Assembly (NCBI RefSeq): GCF_029227915.1
Contig: NC_079881.1
Location: 27,753,501-27,817,500, forward strand
Direction: 5' to 3'
Length of the DNA: 64,000 bases
Source: Hydractinia symbiolongicarpus
Lineage: Eukaryota > Cnidaria > Hydrozoa > Anthoathecata > Hydractiniidae
The notes below the pieces were generated by a model, which saw nothing but the letters and a program-made list of their open reading frames with translations, searched no databases and was not told the DNA's origin. The translations under genes were made by a program, and so were the position numbers. Shown piece after piece: positions 11,306-23,968 of this stretch (within the stretch, counting starts at the first letter, position 1; every line of letters starts with the position of its first letter).

Positions 11306-12140
11306 TCATCAAAAATGAAAACATTTTTAAAACTACAAGTCTCATGGGCTTTAGTGGTGAAATAATAATTTAAAAAATCGTTCGGGAAATGAGTTTACTC
11401 CCTGGGTACTTTCTTTGTATACTTTTGAATATACGGGCCGAGTCTGGGATTTACGGGAAATCGCAGGTTTTCGTTTGCCGGCGATTAAACCTCTTTCATT
11501 AAGCGTCTCATTAAAAATGAAAATATTTTTGAAAACTACAAGTCTCATTCGTTCTAGTGGTGCCGAAATAATTTGAAAAATCGTTCGGGAAATCAGTTTA
11601 CTCATTGGGTACTTTCTTTATATACATTCAACTATACGCGCCAAGCCCGGGATTTACGGGAAATCGAGGGTTTTCGTTTGCCGGCAATTAAACTTCTTTT
11701 ATTCAGCGTCTCATCAAAAATGAAAACAAGTTTGAAAACTACAAGTCTCATGGGTTTTAGTGGTGAAAATATAATTTAAAAAATCGTTCGGGAAATAAGT
11801 TTACTCCCTGGGTACTTTCTTTGTATACTTTTGACTATACGGGCCAAGCCCGGGATTTACGGGAAATCGCGGGTTTTCCTTTGCCGGCGATTAAACTTCT
11901 TTTATTCAGCCTCTCATCAAAAATGAAAACATTTTTGAAAACTAAAAGTCTCATGCGTTTTAGTGGTGAAAATATAATTTAAAAAATCGTTCGGGAAATA
12001 AGTTTACTTCCTGGGTACTTTCTTTGTATACTTTTGACTATACGGGCCAAGCCCGGGATTTACGGGAAATCGCGGGTTTTCGTTTGCCGGCGATTAAACT
12101 TCTTTTATTCAGCCTCTCATCAAAAATGAAAACATTTTTG
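11306..12140 (+). repeat. 4-mer tandem duplication (811 bp), right copy
   Basis: Direct repeat of the preceding 811 bp, extending slightly into a third unit. Differences seen are cgggttttccttt against cgggttttcgttt (near 11879) and aactaaaag against aactacaag (near 11943). It is followed by monomers with cctctttaatta near 12305. Confidence 0.85.
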
Positions 12141-12308
12141 AAAACTACAAGTCTTATGCGTTTTAGTGGTGAAAAATAATTTAAAAAATCGTTCGGAAAA
12201 ATGAGTTTACTCCCTGGGTACTTTCTTTGTATACTTTTGAAAATACGGGCCGAGTCTGGGATTTACGGGAAATCGCAGGTTTTCGTTTGCCGGCGATTAA
12301 ACCTCTTT

Positions 12309-14277
12309 AATTAAGCGTCTCATTAAAAATGAAAATATTTTTGAAAACTACAAGTCTCATTCGTTCTAGTGGTGCCGAAATAATTTGAAAAATCGTTCGG
12401 GAAATCAGTTTACTCATTGGGTACTTTCTTTATATACATTCAACTATACGTGCCAAGCCCGGGATTTACGGGAAATCGAGGGTTTTCGTTTGCCGGCAAT
12501 TAAACTTCTTTTATTCAGCGTCTCATCAAAAATGAAAACAAGTTTGAAAACTACAAGTCTCATGCGTTTTAGTGGTGAAAATATAATTTAAAAAATCGTT
12601 CGGGAAATAAGTTTACTCCCTGGGTACTTTCTTTGTATACTTTTGACTATACGGGCCAAGCCCGGGATTTACGGGAAATCGCGGGTTTTCGTTTGCCGGC
12701 GATTAAACTTCTTTTATTCAGCCTCTCATCAAAAATGAAAACATTTTTGAAAACTACAAGTCTTATGCGTTTTAGTGGTGAAAAAATAATTTAAAAAATC
12801 GTTCTGGAAATGAGTTTACTCACAGGGTACTTTCTTTGTATACATTGGACTATACGGGCCAAGCCCGGGATTTGCGGAAAATCGCGGGTTTTCGTTTGCC
12901 AGCGATTAAACCTCTTTCACTAAGCGTCTCATTAAAAATAAAAACATTTTTTAAAACTACAAGTCTCATGCGTTTTAGTGGTGAAAATATAATTTAAAAA
13001 ATCGTTCGGGAAATAAGTTTACTCCCTGGGTACTTTCTTTGTAAACTTTTGACTATACGGGCCAAGCCCGGGATTTACGGGAAATCGCGGGTTTTCGTTT
13101 GCCGGCGATTAAACTTCTTTTATTCAGCCTCTCATCAAAAATGAAAACATTTTTGAAAACTACAAGTCTTATGCGTTTTAGTGGTGAAAAAATAATTTAA
13201 AAAATCGTTTTGGAAATGAGTTTACTCACAGGGTACTTTCTTTGTATACATTGGACTATACGGGCCAAGCACGGGATTTGCGGAAAATCGCGGGTTTTCG
13301 TTTGCCGGCGATTAAACCTCTTTCACTAAGCGTCTCATTAAAAATAAAAACATTTTTTAAAACTACAAGTCTTATGCGTTTTAGTGGTGAAAAAAAAATT
13401 TAAAAAATCGTTCGGGAAATGAGTTTACTCCTTGGGTACTTTTTTTGTATACTTTTGACTATACGGGCCAAGCCCGGGATTTACGGGAAATCGCGGGTTT
13501 TCGTTTGCCGGCGATTAAGCTTCTTTTATTCAGCGTCTCATCAAAAATGAAAACATTTTTGAAAACTACAAGTCTTATGCGTTTTAGTGGTGAAAAAATA
13601 ATTTAAAAAATCGCTCTGGAAATGAGTATGCTCACAGGGTACATTCTTTGTATACATTCGACTATGCGGGCCAAGCCCAGGATTTGCGGGAAATCGCGGG
13701 TTTTCGTTTGCCGGCGATTAAACCTCTTTCATTAAGCGTCTCATCAAAAATGGAAACATTTTTAAAAACTACAAGTCTCATGGGCTTTAGTGGTGAAATA
13801 ATAATTTAAAAAAACGTTCGGGAAATGAGTTTACTCCCTGGGTACTTTCTTTGTATACTTTTGACTATACGGGCGAAGTCTGGGATTTACGGGAAATCGC
13901 AGGTTTTCGTTTGCCGGCGATTAAACTTCTTTTATTCAGCGTCTCATCAAAAATGAAAACGTTTTTAAAAACTACAAGTCTTATGCATTTTAGTGGTGAA
14001 AAAATAATTTTTAAAATCGCTCTGGAAATGAGTATTCTCACAGGGTACATTCTTTGTATACATTCGACTATGCGGGCCAAGCCCGCGATTTGCGGGAAAT
14101 CGCGGGTTTTCGTTTGCCGGCGATTAAACCTCTTTCATTAAGCGTCTCATCAAAAATGAAATAATTTTTAAAAACTACAAGTCTCATGGGCTTTAGTGGT
14201 GAAATAATAATTTAAAAAATCGTTCGGGAAATGAGTTTACTCCCTGGGTACTTTCTTTGTATACTTTTGACTATACG
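12309..14277 (+). repeat. 14-mer-spaced duplication, left copy
   Basis: About 9.7 monomers that recur at 15150-17117, offset 2841 bp (14 x 203 - 1). Shared rare markers include gaaatcgagggtttt, tgccagcgatt, atggaaacattt, aaaaaaacgttcggg and atgaaataatttttaaaaac. Mismatches seen include aagcacggg (near 13270) against aagcccggg. Confidence 0.87.
13321..14150 (+). repeat. 5-mer duplication (1014-1015 bp), left copy
   Basis: Four to five monomers beginning tttcactaag recur at 14336-15164. The offset is 1015 before the A-run at about 13388 and 1014 after it, because the second copy has one A fewer. This event is nested inside the 14-mer-spaced pair and fills the gap between its two copies. Confidence 0.8.
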
Positions 14278-14335
14278 GGCCAAGCCCGGGACTTACGGGA
14301 AATCGCGGGTTTTCGTTTGCCGGCGATTAAACCTC

Positions 14336-15164
14336 TTTCACTAAGCGTCTCATTAAAAATAAAAACATTTTTTAAAACTACAAGTCTTATGCGTTTTAGT
14401 GGTGAAAAAAAATTTAAAAAATCGTTTGGGAAATGAGTTTACTCCTTGGGTACTTTTTTTGTATACTTTTGACTATACGGGCCAAGCCCGGGATTTACGG
14501 GAAATCGCGGGTTTTCGTTTGCCGGCGATTAAGCTTCTTTTATTCAGCGTCTCATCAAAAATGAAAACATTTTTGAAAACTACAAGTGTTATGCGTTTTA
14601 GTGGTGAAAAAATAATTTAAAAAATCGCTCTGGAAATGAGTATGCTCACAGGGTACATTCTTTGTATACATTCGACTATGCGGGCCAAGCCCAGGATTTG
14701 CGGGAAATCGCGGGTTTTCGTTTGCCGGCGATTAAACCTCTTTCATTAAGCGTCTCATCAAAAATGGAAACATTTTTAAAAACTACAAGTCTCATGGGCT
14801 TTAGTGGTGAAATAATAATTTAAAAAAACTTTCGGGAAATGAGTTTACTCCCTGGGTACTTTCTTTGTATACTTTTGACTATACGGGCCGAGTCTGGGAT
14901 TTACGGGAAATCGCAGGTTTTCGTTTGCTGGGGATTAAACTTCTTTTATTCAGCGTCTCATCAAAAATGAAAACATTTTTAAAAACTACAAGTCTTATGC
15001 ATTTTAGTGGTGAAAAAATAATTTTTAAAATCGCTCTGGAAATGAGTATTCTCACAGGGTACATTCTTTGTATACATTCGACTATGCGAGCCAAGCCCGC
15101 GATTTGCGGGAAATCGCGGGTTTTCGTTTGCCGGCGATTAAACCTCTTTCATTAAGCGTCTCAT
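14336..15164 (+). repeat. 5-mer duplication, right copy
   Basis: Repeat of 13321-14150 with ggtgaaaaaaaattt one A shorter, cgtttggg for cgttcggg, aactttcggg for aacgttcggg and tgctggggatt for tgccggcgatt. It links the two halves of the 12.3-17.1 kb zone. Confidence 0.78.
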
Positions 15165-17117
15165 TAAAAATGAAAATATTTTTGAAAACTACAAGTCTCA
15201 TTCGTTCTAGTGGTGCCGAAATAATTTGAAAAATCGTTCGGGAAATCAGTTTACTCATTGGGTACTTTCTTTATATACATTCAACTATACGTGCCAAGCC
15301 CGGGATTTACGGGAAATCGAGGGTTTTCGTTTGCCGGCAATTAAACTTCTTTTATTCAGCGTCTCATCAAAAATGAAAACAAGTTTGAAAACTACAAGTC
15401 TCATGCGTTTTAGTGGTGAAAATATAATTTAAAAAATCGTTCGGGAAATAAGTTTACTCCCTGGGTACTTTCTTTGTATACTTTTGACTATACGGGCCAA
15501 GCCCGGGATTTACGGGAAATCGCGGGTTTTCGTTTGCCGGCGATTAAACTTCTTTTATTCAGCCTCTCATCAAAAATGAAAACATTTTTGAAAACTACAA
15601 GTCTTATGCGTTTTAGTGGTGAAAAAATAATTTAAAAAATCGTTCTGGAAATGAGTTTACTCACAGGGTACTTTCTTTGTATACATTGGACTATACGGGC
15701 CAAGCCCGGGATTTGCGGAAAATCGCGGGTTTTCGTTTGCCAGCGATTAAACCTCTTTCACTAAGCGTCTCATTAAAAATAAAAACATTTTTTAAAACTA
15801 CAAGTCTCATGCGTTTTAGTGGTGAAAATATAATTTAAAAAATCGTTCGGGAAATAAGTTTACTCCCTGGGTACTTTCTTTGTAAACTTTTGACTATACG
15901 GGCCAAGCCCGGGATTTACGGGAAATCGCGGGTTTTCGTTTGCCGGCGATTAAACTTCTTTTATTCAGCCTCTCATCAAAAATGAAAACATTTTTGAAAA
16001 CTACAAGTCTTATGCGTTTTAGTGGTGAAAAAATAATTTAAAAAATCGTTCTGGAAATGAGTTTACTCACAGGGTACTTTCTTTGTATACATTGGACTAT
16101 ACGGGCCAAGCCCGGGATTTGCGGAAAATCGCGGGTTTTCGTTTGCCGGCGATTAAACCTCTTTTACTAAGCGTCTCATTAAAAATAAAAACATTTTTTA
16201 AAACTACAAGTCTTATGCGTTTTAGTGGTGAAAAAAAAATTTAAAAAATCGTTCGGGAAATGAGTTTACTCCTTGGGTACTTTTTTTGTATACTTTTGAC
16301 TATACGGGCCAAGCCCGGGATTTACGGGAAATCGCGGGTTTTCGTTTGCCGGCGATTAAGCTTCTTTTATTCAGCGTCTCATCAAAAATGAAAACATTTT
16401 TGAAAACTACAAGTCTTATGCGTTTTAGTGGTGAAAAAATAATTTAAAAAATCGCTCTGGAAATGAGTATGCTCACAGGGTACATTCTTTGTATACATTC
16501 GACTATGCGGGCCAAGCCCAGGATTTGCGGGAAATCGCGGGTTTTCGTTTGCCGGCGATTAAACCTCTTTCATTAAGCGTCTCATCAAAAATGGAAACAT
16601 TTTTAAAAACTACAAGTCTCATGGGCTTTAGTGGTGAAATAATAATTTAAAAAAACGTTCGGGAAATGAGTTTACTCCCTGGGTACTTTCTTTGTATACT
16701 TTTGACTATACGGGCCGAGTCTGGGATTTACGGGAAATCTCAGGTTTTCGTTTGCCGGCGATTAAACTTCTTTTATTCAGCGTCTCATCAAAAATGAAAA
16801 CATTTTTAAAAACTACAAGTTTTATGCATTTTAGTGGTGAAAAAATAATTTTTAAAATCGCTCTGGAAATGAGTATGCTCACAGGGTACATTCTTTGTAT
16901 ACATTCGACTATGCGGGCCAAGCCCGCGATTTGCGGGAAATCGCGGGTTTTCGTTTGCCGGCGATTAAACCTCTTTCATTAAGCGTCTCATCAAAAATGA
17001 AATAATTTTTAAAAACTACAAGTCTCATGGGCTTTAGTGGTGAAATAATAATTTAAAAAATCGTTCGGGAAATGAGTTTACTCCCTGGGTACTTTCTTTG
17101 TATACTTTTGACTATAC
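15150..17117 (+). repeat. 14-mer-spaced duplication, right copy
   Basis: Copy of 12309-14277. It ends where actatacggccaagcc (one G missing, near 17118) replaces actatacgggccaagcc and the flanking classes change. It includes the perfect GC dyad at 16923-16947. Confidence 0.86.
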
Positions 17118-17189
17118 GGCCAAGCCCGGGATTTACGGGAAATCGCGGGTTTTCGTTTGCCGGCGATTAAACTTCTTTTATTCAGCGTC

Positions 17190-17760
17190 TCATCAAAAAT
17201 GAAAACATTTTTGAAAACTACAAGTCTTATGCGTTTTAGTGGTGAAAAGATAATTTAAAAAACCGTTCTGGAAATGAGTTTACTCACAGGGTACTTTCTT
17301 TGTATACATTGGACTATACGGGCCAAGCCCGGGATTTGCGGAAAATCGCGGGTTTTCGTTTGCCGGCGATTAAACCTCTTTCAATAAGCGTCTCATCAAA
17401 AATAAAAACATTTTTGAAAACTACAAGTCTTATGCGTTTTAGTGGTGCAAAAAAAAATTTAAAAAATCGCTCGGGAAATGAGTTTACTCCTTGGGTACTT
17501 TCTTTGTATACTTTTGACTATACGGGCCAAGCCCGGGATTTACGGGAAATCGCGGGTTTTCGTTTGCTGGCGATTAAGCTCCTTTTATTCAGCGTCTCAT
17601 CAAAAATGAAAACATTTTTAAAAACTACAAGTCTCATGGGCTTTAGTGGTGAAATAATAATTTAAAAAATCGTTCGGGAAATGAGTTTACTCCCTGGGTA
17701 CTTTCTTTGTATACTTTTGACTATACGGGCCGAGTCTGGGATTTACGGGAAATCGCAGGT
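17190..17760 (+). repeat. 6-mer-spaced duplication (1219 bp), left copy
   Basis: Marked by gaaaagataattt, a cattggac monomer of 204 bp, atcgctcggg and gctggcgattaagctcc. It recurs at about 18409-18979 with the same 121-codon frame. The copy here has aaaccgttctgg where the other has aaatcgttctgg. Confidence 0.82.
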
Positions 17761-18408
17761 TTTCGTTTGCCGGCGATTAAACTTCTTTTATTCAGCGTCT
17801 CATCAAAAATGAAAACATTTTTAAAAACTACAAGTCTTATGCATTTTAGTGGTGAAAAAATATATTTAAAAATCGCTCTGGAAATGAGTATACTCACAGG
17901 GTACATTCTTTGTATACATTCGACTATGCGGGCCAAGCCCGCGATTTGCGGGAAATCGCGGGTTTTCTTTTGACGGCGATTAAACCTCTTTCATTAAGCG
18001 TCTCATCAAAAATGAAAACATTTTTAAAAACTACAAGTCTCATGGGCTTTAGTGGTGAAATAATAATTTAAAAAATCGTTCGGGAAATGAGTTTACTCCC
18101 TGGGTACTTTCTTTGTATACTTTTGACTATACGGGCCGAGTCTGGGATTTACGGGAAATCGCAGGTTTTCGTTTGCCGGCGATTAAACTTCTTTTATTCA
18201 GCGTCTCATCAAAAATGAAAACTAGTTTAAAAACTACAAGTCTCATGCGTTTTAGTGGTGAAAAAATAATTTAAAAAATCGTTCAGGAAATAAGTTTACT
18301 CCCTGGGTACTTTCTTTGTATACTTTTGACTATACGGGCCAAGCCCGAGATTTACGGGAAATCGCGGGTTTTCGTTTGCCGGCGATTAAACTTCTTTTAT
18401 TCAGCCTC
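17761..18408 (+). repeat. Satellite monomers between the 6-mer copies
   Basis: About three monomers: ccgagtctggg, cattcgactatg with the last perfect GC dyad (17938-17962), then ccgagtctggg with actagtttaaaaac. No other feature. The variant cttttgacggcg near 17966 is private to this copy. Confidence 0.78.
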
Positions 18409-19506
18409 TCATCAAAAATGAAAACATTTTTGAAAACTACAAGTCTTATGCGTTTTAGTGGTGAAAAGATAATTTAAAAAATCGTTCTGGAAATGAGTTT
18501 ACTCACAGGGTACTTTCTTTGTATACATTGGACTATACGGGCCAAGCCCGGGATTTGCGGAAAATCGCGGGTTTTCGTTTGCCGGCGATTAAACCTCTTT
18601 CAATAAGCGTCTCATCAAAAATAAAAACATTTTTGAAAACTACAAGTCTTATGCGTTTTAGTGGTGCAAAAAAAAATTTAAAAAATCGCTCGGGAAATGA
18701 GTTTACTCCTTGGGTACTTTCTTTGTATACTTTTGACTATACGGGCCAAGCCCGGGATTTACGGGAAATCGCGGGTTTTCGTTTGCTGGCGATTAAGCTC
18801 CTTTTATTCAGCGTCTCATCAAAAATGAAAACATTTTTAAAAACTACAAGTCTCATGGGCTTTAGTGGTGAAATAATAATTTAAAAAATCGTTCGGGAAA
18901 TGAGTTTACTCCCTGGGTACTTTCTTTGCATACTTTTGACTATACGGGCCGAGTCTGGGATTTACGGGAAATCGCAAGTTTTCGTTTGCCGGCGATTAAA
19001 CCTCTTTCATTAAGCGTCTCATTAAAAATGAAAATATTTTTAAAAACTACAAGTCTCATTCGTTCTTGTGGTGCCGAAATAATTTGAAAAATCGTTCGGG
19101 AAATCAGTTTACTCATTGGGTACTTTCTTTATATACATTCAACTATACGTGCCAAGCCCGGGATTTACGGGAAATCGCGGGTTTTCGTTTGCCGGCAATT
19201 AAACTTCTTTTATTCAGCGTCTCATCAAAAATGATAACAAGTTTGAAAACTACAAGTCTCATGCGTTTTAGTGGTGAAAATATAATTTAAAAAATCGTTC
19301 GGGAAAGAAGTTTACTCCCTGGGTACTTTCTTTGTATACTTTTGACTATACAGGCCAAGCCCGGGATTTACGGGAAATCGCGGGTTTTCGTTTGCCGGCG
19401 ATTAAACTTCTTTTATTCAGCCTCTCATCAAAAATGAAAACATTTTTGAAAACTACAAGTCTTATGCGTTTTAGTGGTGAAAAAATAATTTAAAAAATCG
19501 TTCTGG
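18409..19506 (+). repeat. 6-mer-spaced duplication, right copy, and transition zone
   Basis: The first 570 bp repeat 17190-17760. The remainder is a transition to the next zone, with private changes such as gcatactttt (near 18928), gcaagtttt (near 18975), ttcttgtggtgcc (near 19065) and atgataacaag (near 19231). Confidence 0.75.
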
Positions 19507-21737
19507 AAATGAGTTTACTCCCTGGGTACTTTCTTTGTATACTTTTGACTATACGGGCCGAGTCTGGCATTTACGGGAAATCGCAGGTTTTCGTTTGCCG
19601 GCGATTAAACCTCTTTCATTAAGCGTCTCATTAAAAATGAAAATATTTTTGAAAACTACAAGTCTCAATCGTTCTAGTGGTGATGAAATAATTTGAAAAA
19701 TCGTTCGGGAAATCAGTTTACTCATTGGGTACTTTCTTTATATACATTCAACTATACGTGCCAAGCCCGGGATTTACGGGAAATCGCGGGTTTTCGTTTG
19801 CCGGCAATTAAACTTCTTTTATTCAGCGTCTCATCAAAAATGAAAACAAGTTTGAAAACTACAAGTCTCATGCAATTTAGTGGTGAAAATATAATTTAAA
19901 AAATCGTTCAGGAAATAAATTTACTCCCTGGGTGCTTTCTTTGTATACTTTTGACTATACGAGCCAAGCCCGGGATTTACGGGAAATCGCGGGTTTTCGT
20001 TTGCCGGCGATTAAACTTCTTCTATTCAGCCTCTCATCAAAAATGAAAACATTTTTGAAAACTACAAGTCTTATGCGATTTAGTGGTGAAAAAATAATTT
20101 AAAAAATCGTTCTGGAAATGAGTTTACTCACAGGGTACTTTCTTTGTATACATTGGACTATACGGGCCGAGTCTGGGATTTACGGGAAATCGCAGGTTTT
20201 CGTTTGCCGGCGATTAAACCTCTTTCATTAAGCGTCTCATTAAAAATGAAAATATTTTTGAAAACTACAAGTCTCATTCGTTCTAGTGGTGCCAAAATAA
20301 TTTAAAAAATCGTTCGGGAAATCAGTTTACTCATTGGGTACTATCTTTATATACATTCAACTATACGTGCCAAGCCCGGGATTTACGGGAAATCGCGGGT
20401 TTTCGTTTGCCGGCAATTAAACTTCTTTTATTCAGCGTCTCATCGAAAATGAAAACAAGTTTAAAAACTACAAGTCTCATGCAATTTAGTGGTGAAAATA
20501 TAATTTAAAAAATCGTTCGGGAAATAAGTTTACTCCCTGGGTACTATCTTTGTATACTTTTGACTATACGGGCCAAGCCCGGGATTTACGGGAAATCGCG
20601 GGTTTTCGTTTGCCGGCGATTAAACTTCTTTTATTCAGCCTCTCATCAAAAATGAAAACATTTTTGAAAACTACAAGTCTTATGCGTTTTAGTGGTGAAA
20701 AAATAATTTAAAAAATCGTTCGGGAAATGAGTTCACTCCCTGGGTACTTTCTTTGTATAATTTTGACTATACGGGAAGAGTCCGGGATTTACAAGAAATC
20801 GCGGGTTTTCGTTTGCCGGCGATTAAACTTCTTTTATTCAGCGTCCCATCAAAAATGAAAACATTTTTGAAAACTACAAGTCTCATGCGTTTTAGTGGTG
20901 AAAAAATAATATCAAAAATCGTTCGGGAAATGAGTTTACTCCCTGGGTACTTTCTTTGTATACTTTTGACTATACGGGCTAAGCCCGGGATTTACGGGAA
21001 ATCGCTGGTTTTCGTTTGCCGACGATTAAACCTCTTTCATTAAGCGTTTCATCAAAAATGAAAACACTTTTGAAAACTACAAGTCTTATGCGTTTTAGTG
21101 GTGAAAAAATAATTTAAAAAATCGTTCAGAAAATGAGTTTACTCCCTGGGTACTTTCTTTGTATACTTTTGACTATACGGGCCAAGCCCGGGATTTACGG
21201 GAAATGGCGGGTTTTCGTTTGCCGGCGATTAAACTTCTTTTAATCAGCGTCTCATCAAAAATGAAAACATTTTTGAAAACTACAAGTCTCATGGGCTTTA
21301 GTGGTTAAATAATATTTTAAAAAATCGTTCGGGAAATGAGTTTACTCCCTGGGTACTTTTTTGTATACTTTTGACTTTAAAGGCTGAGTCCGGGATTTAC
21401 GGGAAATCGCAGGTTTTCGTTTGCCGGCGATTAAACTTCTTTTATTCAGCGTCTCATCAAAAATGAAAACATTTTTAAAAACTACAAGTCTCATGGGCTT
21501 TAGTGGTGAAATATAATATAAAAAATCGTTCGGGAAATGAGTTTACTCCCTGGGTTCTTCCTTTCTATACTTTTGACTATACGGGCCGAGTATGGGATTT
21601 ACGGGAAATCGCAGGTTTTCGTTTGCCGGCGATTAAACCTCTTTCATTAAGCGTCTCATCAAAAATGAAAACATTTTTAAAAACTACAAGTCTCATGGGC
21701 TTTAGTGGTGAAATAATAATTTAAAAAATCGTTCGGG
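19507..21737 (+). repeat. 11-mer higher-order repeat (2231 bp), copy 1
   Basis: Eleven monomers repeated directly at 21738-23968. Markers are gagtctggcattt, gtgcaatttag, cgggaagagtccggg, cagcgtcccatc, atatcaaaaatc, gctaagcccggg, aaaacacttttg and the short ctttaaaggctgag monomer. The length is 11 x 203 - 2 because of short monomers. The composition differs from the 11-mer at the left end of the window. Confidence 0.9.
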
Positions 21738-23968
21738 AAATGAGTTTACTCCCTGGGTACTTTCTTTGTATACTTTTGACTATACGGGCCGAGTCTGGCA
21801 TTTACGGGAAATCGCAGGTTTTCGTTTGCCGGCGATTAAACCTCTTTCATTAAGCGTCTCATTAAAAATGAAAATATTTTTGAAAACTACAAGTCTCAAT
21901 CGTTCTAGTGGTGACGAAATAATTTGAAAAATCGTTCGGGAAATCAGTTTACTCATTGGGTACTTTCTTTATATACATTCAACTATACGTGCCAAGCCCG
22001 GGATTTACGGGAAATCGCGGGTTTTCGTTTGCCGGCAATTAAACTTCTTTTATTCAGCGTCTCATCAAAAATGAAAACAAGTTTTAAAACTACAAGTCTC
22101 ATGCAATTTAGTGGTGAAAATATAATTTAAAAAATCGTTCAGGAAATAAATTTACTCCCTGGGTGCTTTCTTTGTATACTTTTAACTATACGAGCCAAGC
22201 CCGGGATTTACGGGAAATCGCGGGTTTTCGTTTGCCGGCGATTAAACTTCTTCTATTCAGCCTCTCATCAAAAATGAAAACATTTTTGAAAACTACAAGT
22301 CTTATGCGATTTAGTGGTGAAAAAATAATTTAAAAAATCGTTCTGGAAATGAGTTTACTCACAGGGTACTTTCTTTATATACATTGGACTATACGGGCCG
22401 AGTCTGGGATTTACGGGAAATCGCAGGTTTTCGTTTGCCGGCGATTAAACCTCTTTCATTAAGCGTCTCATTAAAAATGAAAATATTTTTGAAAACTACA
22501 AGTCTCATTCGTTCTAGTGGTGCCAAAATAATTTAAAAAATCGTTCGGGAAATCAGTTTACTCATTGGGTACTATCTTTATATACATTCAACTATACGTG
22601 CCAAGCCCGGGATTTACGGGAAATCGCGGGTTTTCGTTTGCCGGCAATTAAACTTCTTTTATTCAGCGTCTCATCGAAAATGAAAACAAGTTTAAAAACT
22701 ACAAGTCTCATGCAATTTAGTGGTGAAAATATAATTTAAAAAATCGTTCGGGAAATAAGTTTACTCCCTGGGTACTTTCTTTGTATACTTTTGAATATAC
22801 GGGCCAAGCCCGGGATTTACGGGAAATCGCGGGTTTTCGTTTGCCGGCGATTAAACTTCTTTTATTCAGCCTCTCATCAAAAATGAAAACATTTTTGAAA
22901 ACTACAAGTCTTATGCGTTTTAGTGGTGAAAAAATAATTTAAAAAATCGTTCGGGAAATGAGTTCACTCCCTGGGTACTTTCTTTGTATAATTTTGACTA
23001 TACGGGAAGAGTCCGGGATTTACAAGAAATCGCGGGTTTTCGTTTGCCGGCGATTAAACTTCTTTTATTCAGCGTCCCATCAAAAATGAAAACATTTTTG
23101 AAAACTACAAGTCTCATGCGTTTTAGTGGTGAAAAAATAATATCAAAAATCGTTCGGGAAATGAGTTTACTCCCTGGGTACTTTCTTTGTATACTTTTGA
23201 CTATACGGGCTAAGCCCGGGATTTACGGGAAATCGCTGGTTTTCGTTTGCCGACGATTAAACCTCTTTCATTAAGCGTTTCATCAAAAATGAAAACACTT
23301 TTGAAAACTACAAGTCTCATGCGTTTTAGTGGTGAAAAAATAATTTAAAAAATCGTTCAGAAAATGAGTTTACTCCCTGGGTACTTTCTTTGTATACTTT
23401 TGACTATACGGGCCAAGCCCGGGATTTACGGGAAATGGCGGGTTTTCGTTTGCCGGCGATTAAACTTCTTTTAATCAGCGTCTCATCAAAAATGAAAACA
23501 TTTTTGAAAACTACAAGTCTCATGGGCTTTAGTGGTTAAATAATATTTTAAAAAATCGTTCGGGAAATGAGTTTACTCCCTGGGTACTTTTTTGTATACT
23601 TTTGACTTTAAAGGCTGAGTCCGGGATTTACGGGAAATCGCAGGTTTTCGTTTGCCGGCGATTAAACTTCTTTTATTCAGCGTCTCATCAAAAATGAAAA
23701 CATTTTTAAAAACTACAAGTCTCATGGGCTTTAGTGGTGAAATATAATATAAAAAATCGTTCGGGAAATGAGTTTACTCCCTGGGTTCTTCCTTTCTATA
23801 CTTTTGACTATACGGGCCGAGTATGGGATTTACGGGAAATCGCAGGTTTTCGTTTGCCGGCGATTAAACCTCTTTCATTAAGCGTCTCATCAAAAATGAA
23901 AACATTTTTAAAAACTACAAGTCTCATGGGCTTTAGTGGTGAAATAATAATTTAAAAAATCGTTCGGG
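21738..23968 (+). repeat. 11-mer higher-order repeat (2231 bp), copy 2
   Basis: Direct repeat of 19507-21737. Frames at 20753 and 21503 recur at 22984 and 23734 with the same translation. Differences seen: ggtactttctttgtatac against ggtactatctttgtatac, tgaatatac against tgactatac, ctcatgcg against cttatgcg. That amounts to very few changes over 2.2 kb. Confidence 0.9.
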
